A stretch of 45,908 bases of DNA from Deltaproteobacteria bacterium (lineage in GTDB: Bacteria; Bdellovibrionota_C; UBA2361; JAGFJO01): the NCBI GenBank assembly GCA_024102635.1, contig JAGFJO010000006.1:1-45908 (forward strand). Direction: 5' to 3'. How positions within the stretch are numbered: the first letter of the stretch is position 1; each line of letters begins with the position of its first letter. Below the pieces are notes generated by a model. The model was not told the origin of the DNA. It made no database searches and saw nothing but the letters and a program-made list of their open reading frames with translations. Made by a program: the position numbers and the translations under genes. Positions 39,523 through 45,908 of this stretch are shown one piece after another.

Positions 39523-41979
39523 TCAGAGATCGGGCGACTGCAAGTAAGTATTCGGCTGCTGCAGCGGCTGTTCAATGCTGCTCTTCGGTTCGGTGCCGCG
39601 CATAAAGTATTCGTAGAACGCGCCTGGGCTTCCGGCGGTCGAAAGAAGGCCGCTTGCTTTATCTACCCAGTACGGATCGACTCCCTCCGGCACTTGAAAG
39701 TCAAGCGGTTCGAGCGCCTGGGGTGGTACATACTCTATACCCAGTCTCTCCGCTTCGGCACGCCCCTCTCGCTCCAAGCTGTCCATCAATAGAGCGTCCT
39801 GAAGGTTCAAAAAATCACGCATAAAATAGAGCCAGATCGGCGCCGCAACCGCTCCCCCTGTCTCTTTCTCCCCGATCTCTTTCTTCTCGTCGAATCCCAC
39901 CCAGACTCCACACGCCCAGTTAGGGGTGAACCCGACAAACCATGCATCCATTTGATCATTAGAAGTTCCGGTTTTGCCTGCCGCCGGGCGCTTTATCTCT
40001 TTAACCCGGTACCCGGTGCCATGCTCCACTACGCCCTTGAGCATATTCGCCATTATGAAGGCGCTGTTATCGCTGATGACCTGATTGGCTCTGCTCAATT
40101 TTTGATCATCTACGTTGTAAATCTCGTTTCCGTCGCGATCTACAATGCGGCTGATGAGAACGGTGTCGAACAAGATCCCCTTAGCTGCAAACACCCCGTA
40201 TGCTCTCGTCAATTCCAATAGCGTCACCTCACTGCTGCCCAACGAGAGAGAAAGATTGCGCCCGAGAGGACTTTCTATGCCGAGCAATTTCGCATATCGA
40301 ATCACAGCGTCGACTCCTATACCGGCGACTATCTCCGCTGATATTAAATTTCTCGATTTTTCAAGTGCTGTTCGCAGAGTAATGGGCCCCAAGAACTTGC
40401 CATCGAAATTCCCAGGTGTCCAAAAGGTTTCTCCCACCCTGAAAGTCTGTGGCGAGTCGTGAACTATAGTGGCGGGCGTAAACTTGAAGCCATCTACGGC
40501 AGCAAGATAGATAAACGGCTTGAAGGTGGAGCCGGGTTGGCGCAATCCCTGTGTGGCGCGATTAAATTTATTACGGCTAAAATCATAACCTCCTTGCAAA
40601 GCCGTCACTCTGCCGCTGTGCGGATCAATGAGCACTAATGCTCCCTCAAGCTGGGGGGTTTGGTCGAGTTGATATTTCTTCTCCAGTAAAGCCGAATTCT
40701 GTTCACTCTTCTGCTTATCTGCGCTTCCTGCGGTATGAAGCGAGATCTCTACAACATCTCCGCGCTTCATTACCTGCTCAGGATTGATCCAGCGGGTTTG
40801 ATCTTTAGGATCCAATAGCTTTCGCGCCCAAGCAGCTTCTTTCAAGTCGATCACTGCTGACTGCGGTCCGAAGTCTACCCTCGCCTTAGTGGCGGTAATC
40901 TCCGTTACCATTGCCGGGACAATTTCATCCGCTTGAGGCTCTCTATCGGTGACCGCCGGGAACTGCCGCAGGAACTCCTGTTTATCCGCGCGCGGAATGT
41001 GCGCCAAAGGGCCGCGCCATCCCCTTCGTTTATCGACTTCTCGCAATCCTTTTCGCAGGGCCACTGCAGCGAGCTTGTCAGCCCCAAGATCTACAGTCGT
41101 ATAAATCTGCAAACCGTCGCGGTCGATGTCCAGATTGCTCCAGCGCTTCTCCGATTTTAAAATCCTGCGTACCTCAGTGGTGAAATACGGCGCGTGATAA
41201 ATGTTTTGCGTAGAAGCCGGATAAACCGAAAGCTTTTCTCCATATGCCTCCTCGGATTGACTCTTAGTTATGAACCCAGCCTCCGCCATCTGGCGCAGCA
41301 CGTAGCGCTGCCGCTGCTTGGCGTATTGAAAGTTTTCGATCGGCGAGTAGCGAGAGGGCGCCTTAGGCAGGCCAGCCAAAAGACTTGACTCGCCTAGCGT
41401 CAGATCTTTCAGATCTTTGTGGAAGTAAAGGCGCGCGGCGGCTTTGATGCCGTACGCTGAGTTCCCAAAATATATCTGATTAAGGTAAATTTCGAGGATT
41501 TCCTCCTTCTTAAATCTCTTTTCCAACCGGTACGAGAGGATCGCCTCTTTAATCTTTCTTTCCAAGCTGCGCTCTGAACTCAACAGCAAATTCTTTACCA
41601 CCTGCTGTGTTATCGTCGAGCCTCCTTGTCGAGCACTGCCGGCCTGGAGATTTTTGTAGAAAGCGCGAAGGATGCTAATAAAATCAATCCCCGGATGACT
41701 GAAGAAATTGGCGTCCTCGGCGGCCAGAAAGCTCTTTATAACAATGTCGGGAACATCAGCGATCTTTACCGGATAACGGCGCTCTTCATAAAACTCCGCA
41801 ATCGGCGTTCCATCGGCAGCATAAACGGTGGACACAGCTGGCGGCCGGTAATCCTCTATCCTACTGAGCTTGGGAAGGTCCCGGGTTACTCGATAATAGC
41901 CCCATGTAAGAAAGGCGCCGCCGGCCAGTCCGGCAAATATTAAAAGAATAAAGAAAAACCAGAACAGTTTACGCAGCAT
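39523..41979 (-). CDS. mrcA: PBP1A, class A penicillin-binding protein
   Basis: A bifunctional peptidoglycan synthase: a transglycosylase that polymerises glycan and a transpeptidase that cross-links it. The 818-residue protein has one N-terminal membrane helix (about 6-25). The GT51 glycosyltransferase domain has catalytic Glu88 in AAEDANFFSHPG and GGSTITQQVVKNLLLS. The transpeptidase domain has its active serine in the STFK of RQPGSTFKPF, SRN in EKSRNLI and the KTGTSND motif. The OB-like insert between the domains and the length fit PBP1A. It is alone on the minus strand, convergent with the cyclophilin gene. The gene symbol could equally be given as ponA. Confidence 0.95.
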   Translation of the reverse strand: MLRKLFWFFFILLIFAGLAGGAFLTWGYYRVTRDLPKLSRIEDYRPPAVSTVYAADGTPIAEFYEERRYPVKIADVPDIVIKSFLAAEDANFFSHPGIDFISILRAFYKNLQAGSARQGGSTITQQVVKNLLLSSERSLERKIKEAILSYRLEKRFKKEEILEIYLNQIYFGNSAYGIKAAARLYFHKDLKDLTLGESSLLAGLPKAPSRYSPIENFQYAKQRQRYVLRQMAEAGFITKSQSEEAYGEKLSVYPASTQNIYHAPYFTTEVRRILKSEKRWSNLDIDRDGLQIYTTVDLGADKLAAVALRKGLREVDKRRGWRGPLAHIPRADKQEFLRQFPAVTDREPQADEIVPAMVTEITATKARVDFGPQSAVIDLKEAAWARKLLDPKDQTRWINPEQVMKRGDVVEISLHTAGSADKQKSEQNSALLEKKYQLDQTPQLEGALVLIDPHSGRVTALQGGYDFSRNKFNRATQGLRQPGSTFKPFIYLAAVDGFKFTPATIVHDSPQTFRVGETFWTPGNFDGKFLGPITLRTALEKSRNLISAEIVAGIGVDAVIRYAKLLGIESPLGRNLSLSLGSSEVTLLELTRAYGVFAAKGILFDTVLISRIVDRDGNEIYNVDDQKLSRANQVISDNSAFIMANMLKGVVEHGTGYRVKEIKRPAAGKTGTSNDQMDAWFVGFTPNWACGVWVGFDEKKEIGEKETGGAVAAPIWLYFMRDFLNLQDALLMDSLEREGRAEAERLGIEYVPPQALEPLDFQVPEGVDPYWVDKASGLLSTAGSPGAFYEYFMRGTEPKSSIEQPLQQPNTYLQSPDL

Positions 41980-42165
41980 ACCTTATTATTATGTACTTGT
42001 GCCCACCCTTAAGACAACAAGCTCATCGCAAGGAAACAAGAGGTAGGCGCGAGGCCCACCTGTTTAGAGTCCGTCTTTGCAGCAAAGATGCATTCCATTA
42101 ATTCTAACGACGAGCGAAAGAAGAGCACGACAAAAAGGGGCTCAGTTCCTAATGCTTTATCGAAA

Positions 42166-43611
42166 CTATGGCTGTTCCGATGGAGACTGCTCGGCAGCGG
42201 GGGGCACGGGCACTAGCACTTCCTCCCTGGGCGATATCTTCTTAACATCCTCTTCGGATATAGCAATTAAATACGGCACCTTACTGATTGACGCGAAGCG
42301 CAGTGAGCCGTCTTTTTGAACCGCATTGCCGACAACCAGGGTTAGATCCTGAGTATCGGCTCCCGAGAAATGCAATGAAATTTTAAGATGAGGCTTATCA
42401 AGCCCGGCCGATGGCGAGTCGGCAGGGAAGTCTTTTGCTTCTAGCCTGCTTAAGTCGGTTAAAAGTTGATTGATAAAAGCTTTATCGCCCGGCTTCTGAT
42501 TAACTGTCCACGTCTCGCCATCTCTGACCAACGATATTTTTGCCGTATCACGCTTTTCAATCTCCACCCGGGCAACGGAATCAAGCGCGAACTTCAAAAG
42601 GCTTTTCTCCCGAATCTCCGCCGGCGTTTTAACTAAGCCCTTTGATGGATCAATGGACAATTCATAAATTGACGGCAGTCCTTTTATGTACGCATAGCTA
42701 GTTTCCTGCGACTTATCCGCGCTATCGGCAACTGAGCTAATGGCGAGAGAGATCGGCTGCCGTGCGGCTGTCTCCTTGAAATGAATCTCAACAGAGATTT
42801 CGGGATCCTCAAGCCCGTACTTCTTAAGTTCGGTCAGGTCGTTTACAAATCCCTCGGCCCGTAAATTGCGCAAAGTCCGCGTAATTCCCGCAATCGCCTG
42901 TCCGCTCGCGGCGCTTTCGATGGGATGAGTGATTCGCCATTCTCCGGGCTCACCCGGCTGAATCGTAATTTCACCCTGCTTCGACCGGATGGAGATCTTC
43001 TCCACGTCCGAATCGATAAACTCTATCGGAGTCCGATCACGGAAGTCCTCGGCCTTCTTGTTCGCAGCGGAATATAGGAACTCCGGAACAAGATAAACCG
43101 CTTCGGAGTCCCCGAGCTTAAAATACCTCTGATTGAAATAGCTATTTAATTTGCCGAACAGCAGTTCATAAGAATTATCGAGTGTCCGGAGTTTGATCGA
43201 TAGTTCCGGAGATTTCAGCCCGTATGCCGAAAGGTCTTGCTCAACTTCGTCCTTAGGCAGCGGCTCATCCAGCTTCAGTTTTAAAATTCCGCTTACCAGA
43301 CTACTAACTACCGCAGGGTCAAGGGTTGAGCCGGGTACTGCTCCCAGCTGCCAGCTTTTAAACACCTCCGCCGAAAACTCATCCACTTCACCGGCGGCGT
43401 CGGGCTCCGTCTTGCGTGGCGCGGAGTTTACCAGCTCAAAGCTCTCTCCGCTCGTGGTGATTCCTAGCGACTTAATCTCATCTCTATCAATATTGCGAAA
43501 TACTACTCCCTTTTGCTCGTTCTCCCGGGTGCGAGGGATTTCCACTCGCCAGATGTAAATCACCGCGGCTGCAAGCACAGCCGCCAGCACCAATGTCTTT
43601 TTAAGACTCAT
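42166..43611 (-). CDS. DUF4340 membrane-anchored protein
   Basis: A 481-residue protein with one N-terminal membrane helix (about 5-22), then an exported region built of repeated DUF4340 beta-rich units: KSWQLGAVPGSTLDPAVVSSLVSGILKLKLDEPL, FGLDDPEI-type motifs (YGLKSPELSIKLRTLDNSYELLFGKLN and YGLEDPEISVEIHF), and a final LDKPHLKISLHFSG unit. DUF4340 proteins are regularly encoded next to GldG-like auxiliary ABC transporter proteins, as here; it lies 34 bases after gldG. It probably forms part of the same exporter complex in the inner membrane. The substrate is unknown. The stretch between this gene and PBP1A (41980-42165) holds nothing I can name. Confidence 0.88.
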   Translation of the reverse strand: MSLKKTLVLAAVLAAAVIYIWRVEIPRTRENEQKGVVFRNIDRDEIKSLGITTSGESFELVNSAPRKTEPDAAGEVDEFSAEVFKSWQLGAVPGSTLDPAVVSSLVSGILKLKLDEPLPKDEVEQDLSAYGLKSPELSIKLRTLDNSYELLFGKLNSYFNQRYFKLGDSEAVYLVPEFLYSAANKKAEDFRDRTPIEFIDSDVEKISIRSKQGEITIQPGEPGEWRITHPIESAASGQAIAGITRTLRNLRAEGFVNDLTELKKYGLEDPEISVEIHFKETAARQPISLAISSVADSADKSQETSYAYIKGLPSIYELSIDPSKGLVKTPAEIREKSLLKFALDSVARVEIEKRDTAKISLVRDGETWTVNQKPGDKAFINQLLTDLSRLEAKDFPADSPSAGLDKPHLKISLHFSGADTQDLTLVVGNAVQKDGSLRFASISKVPYLIAISEEDVKKISPREEVLVPVPPAAEQSPSEQP

Positions 43612-43645
43612 TGTTTTTTCTTATAATACTATGTTTTTTTAACGG

Positions 43646-45262
43646 TTATGCCAGCGCGGTCTTGCGGCGCCACCATACCGCCAACCCGAATAGCAGGATC
43701 AGCTCCGGCACCACCAGACCCCATCCGAGAAGCGCTACAAAAACGTCGCTTTCGATCGGATCGCGGGCCCCTTTGCGGGTTTTCGAGGGAAGCGATAGAC
43801 CACCCTCTTCTCCCACTCCCCAGTTAACGGCCTTTAACGCGAGATCGCGGTTGGCATAGACTCCGATATTAGCGTTTAAGATAAAGTCAGAATCTCCAAA
43901 CACCACAACTCTGCTGTGCTTCGCAAATCGAGCCTGTTGAGCGGGATCGGTTTGCGAGTCCTCCTGCTTCAAGGTCTTCTCGTACGATGCAGCAAGCGAT
44001 ACCGGTCCTCCGACATCTTGGCCGGGATTAAACTCGGCCTCAGCTTCATTCTGATCGAACAACCGCGCAAGATCTGACTCCGCCCAAGAGCTTGTCCCGG
44101 TCTTGATAAGTTCGGTAACGGTGGCTCCTTGAGGGACGGATGAAGCAGGCTTAACGGTCGACGCAATGTTAAACACCGTCAAATGCTTCGTGGTAAGGCC
44201 TTTAGTGACAGGGTGCGCCGTGTAATCGCGCACGTACGGCTGCGCTCCGAGTACAGGAGCGGCAAAAAGCCGCTGCACCTGATCGATAACTACATCATTA
44301 CCTACTTCAATATGGAAATGTGCTGCGAGCTCCTTGATGTCACCGGTAGTACGTGGATCCGCGAACATAATGAGACGTCCACCTTCCTCAACATATTTAA
44401 TAAGAACTTGCTTTTCTTCCGGCAGCAAAGGCTTTTTGGGGGAAACGAGTATTACCGCGGCTGCGTCTTGCGGAACTGAATCTTTATCAGCAAGCAATAG
44501 ACCCGCCATCTCGAGGTGCTCATCTGTGATTGAATCGGCAAACCGCTTGAGCCCATCAGCGCCCATTCCCTCGAGAGCCGGTTCATCATGCCCTTCTATA
44601 TAATATATCTTCTTTGCTGCTCCCCGCTTTAGCTTAAGAATTGCATTGCTTATCTCTTGCTCTGTCACGTCATTAAGCCGGCTAACAGCTTTGGCATCTC
44701 CCTCACCATACTCGACATATATCTTATTGGGAGCCTTCATCTCGTACTGGTCGATTAAATGAGGCTTCGATCTCGGGTCCACCACTTGCGCCTTCACCAT
44801 CGAAGGATTTGCGTGTTCGTATAGCTTGAAAAGATCGGCCAAGGCCACTTCATCGACCTGAGGTGTGCCTTTAAATGCCACCAGGAGAAGTGGCTTGTCC
44901 AAACCCTCAACGATCTCTTCTGACTGCGGTGAGAGACTGTAAACGTTCTCCTCGGTCAGATCCCATCGAACATTGAATTTGCCTGCAAGATAGTTCAGTA
45001 CCCCTAATAAACCGGCAAAAACCACAGTATAAGCCAGCGCATTGGCTCCAAAGCGGGCGGTGCGGCCTCGAATGGCCTGGCCTGCCTCACTCATGTTTCG
45101 CAGTCCGTAACCGAAAAGCCAAGTCAGAACAAGCGCAAAGCCCAGTGTCATGTGCAGCACTAGGAACGGATTAAGAAGGTCGCCTATTAGGAGCCCTCCT
45201 ATAAATCCGAACCCGAAAACGACAAGCCCGACTACTCCGCTAAATCTAATCCATCGATCCAT
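43646..45262 (-). CDS. gldG: GldG-family ABC transporter auxiliary protein
   Basis: A 538-residue membrane protein. Three N-terminal membrane helices (about 10-30, 33-55 and 75-95) lead to a large exported domain of the ABC-transport-auxiliary type. The domain starts FNVRWDLTEENVYSLSPQSEEIVEGLDKPL and contains YYIEGHDEPAL. One C-terminal membrane helix follows (ALLGWGLVVPELILLFGLAVWW). In Flavobacterium GldF and GldG with the ATPase GldA are needed for gliding, but homologues in other phyla serve unknown export roles. It lies 31 bases downstream of the permease gene, and DUF4340 follows. GGAA precedes the ATG at a workable distance. The symbol reflects family only; gliding is not implied. Confidence 0.9.
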   Translation of the reverse strand: MDRWIRFSGVVGLVVFGFGFIGGLLIGDLLNPFLVLHMTLGFALVLTWLFGYGLRNMSEAGQAIRGRTARFGANALAYTVVFAGLLGVLNYLAGKFNVRWDLTEENVYSLSPQSEEIVEGLDKPLLLVAFKGTPQVDEVALADLFKLYEHANPSMVKAQVVDPRSKPHLIDQYEMKAPNKIYVEYGEGDAKAVSRLNDVTEQEISNAILKLKRGAAKKIYYIEGHDEPALEGMGADGLKRFADSITDEHLEMAGLLLADKDSVPQDAAAVILVSPKKPLLPEEKQVLIKYVEEGGRLIMFADPRTTGDIKELAAHFHIEVGNDVVIDQVQRLFAAPVLGAQPYVRDYTAHPVTKGLTTKHLTVFNIASTVKPASSVPQGATVTELIKTGTSSWAESDLARLFDQNEAEAEFNPGQDVGGPVSLAASYEKTLKQEDSQTDPAQQARFAKHSRVVVFGDSDFILNANIGVYANRDLALKAVNWGVGEEGGLSLPSKTRKGARDPIESDVFVALLGWGLVVPELILLFGLAVWWRRKTALA

Positions 45263-45293
45263 TTCTTACTATTCCATGAAAACATCACACATC

Positions 45294-45908
45294 TTACCGC
45301 CAGCGATAAGCCTCTAAAGCCCGCTGTGAAAGAAACAACCCGAGAGTTATCATGCTGAAAAAATACACTAAAGACTTAACGGTGATTACACCGTTAATTA
45401 GATCGCGCGCCTGCATTATGGGAGATAGCCATTGTAGCGAATCTGCCAGCAATCCTCCCCCCAAAGCTTCTGCCGGAGAGTGAATGACATACAACAGGAG
45501 CAGCGTGACCATGCTTGAAACGCCAGCTACTATTTGATTCTCGGTAAAGGAAGAGACAGCCATGCCTATGCTGGCGAACATCAACGCACACAGCAGAACT
45601 GCCAACATTCCAGAGAAAATAGGCATAACCTCCGGATTGCCCAGCCAGCAAAGCAGTAGCGGATAAGCAGATGCCGCAAGAACCATAACCAATATTACAA
45701 ACGCCACGCCGCTGAACTTGCCGAGAACAATTTCAAAAACGCTTACCGGCGAGGTGACTAACAGTTCAAACGTTCCGCGCTTTTTCTCCTCGGCGATAAC
45801 CCGCATAGTGAGAAGTGGAATAAGAAATACTAAAATTACAAGCAAAGTTTGAAAGTACCCCTCGATTACCCACTGATTTAAATTCGGAAGGTTCATCCCG
45901 GGGTTAAC
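45294..45908 (-). CDS. gldF: GldF-like ABC-2 permease (5' end cut by window edge)
   Basis: The 3' part of an ABC-2 type permease, with an open frame running to the window edge (residues upstream of the ATG at 45896 read VNPG in frame). It has a conserved LIPLLTMRVIAEEKKRGTFELLVTSPVSVFEIVLGKF coupling region and five or so membrane helices ending in LSQRALEAYRWR, which match GldF. The real start should lie to the right, as family members are about 240 residues long. It would pair with an ATPase gene (GldA-like) upstream, and gldG follows by 31 bases. The transported molecule is unknown. Confidence 0.88.
   Translation of the reverse strand, partial: VNPGMNLPNLNQWVIEGYFQTLLVILVFLIPLLTMRVIAEEKKRGTFELLVTSPVSVFEIVLGKFSGVAFVILVMVLAASAYPLLLCWLGNPEVMPIFSGMLAVLLCALMFASIGMAVSSFTENQIVAGVSSMVTLLLLYVIHSPAEALGGGLLADSLQWLSPIMQARDLINGVITVKSLVYFFSMITLGLFLSQRALEAYRWR

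Overview
The window looks like a chromosomal segment of a Gram-negative (diderm) bacterium of roughly even GC content. Evidence for two membranes is a type IV pilus secretin (pilQ), a TonB-dependent receptor, two lipoproteins with lipoboxes, a class A penicillin-binding protein and several exported proteins. No prophage, insertion sequence or CRISPR array was seen. The mix (suf genes with an Rrf2 regulator, pilMNO-pilQ without pilP, gldF/gldG/DUF4340, DUF4301, TIGR03503-like VWA protein) fits an uncultured deltaproteobacterium-like or candidate-phylum lineage better than a well-known genus. That placement is inference.

Left part (1-11.5 kb): the start of sufC and all of sufB run leftward. They diverge from an Rrf2-type regulator that probably controls iron-sulfur cluster assembly. 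Next come a DUF4399 exported protein, rlmI, nadE, and a short region with a nested RNA hairpin and a 24-residue membrane micropeptide. These are followed by an unknown 279-residue protein, ilvD, a DUF4301 protein and an unknown 223-residue protein that ends in a strong intrinsic terminator.

Middle (11.5-25.4 kb): ettA; a small conserved-type protein; a ZnuD-like TonB receptor with a small exported Cys/His protein; and an unknown gene bracketed by copies of a 20-bp palindrome beside tRNA-Asn. Then comes a recombination/replication block on the minus strand (SRP RNA, dnaX, ybaB, recR). Further along are a membrane-anchored J-domain protein, a DUF1573 protein, and accC and accB for fatty acid synthesis.

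Right part (25.4-45.9 kb): a TPR protein, two lipoproteins, pilQ, pilO, pilN and pilM (type IV pilus or type II-like machine), all on the minus strand. priA diverges from pilM. A two-gene unit follows (coiled-coil membrane protein and VWA protein), then an exported cyclophilin with a degenerate active site and PBP1A. The window ends in a DUF4340-gldG-gldF ABC-transporter cluster cut by the right edge.

Most genes are housekeeping. The least explained pieces are the hairpin plus micropeptide at 5.95-6.09 kb, the J-domain membrane protein, the VWA/coiled-coil pair, the palindrome-bracketed gene next to tRNA-Asn, and several structured intergenic regions.
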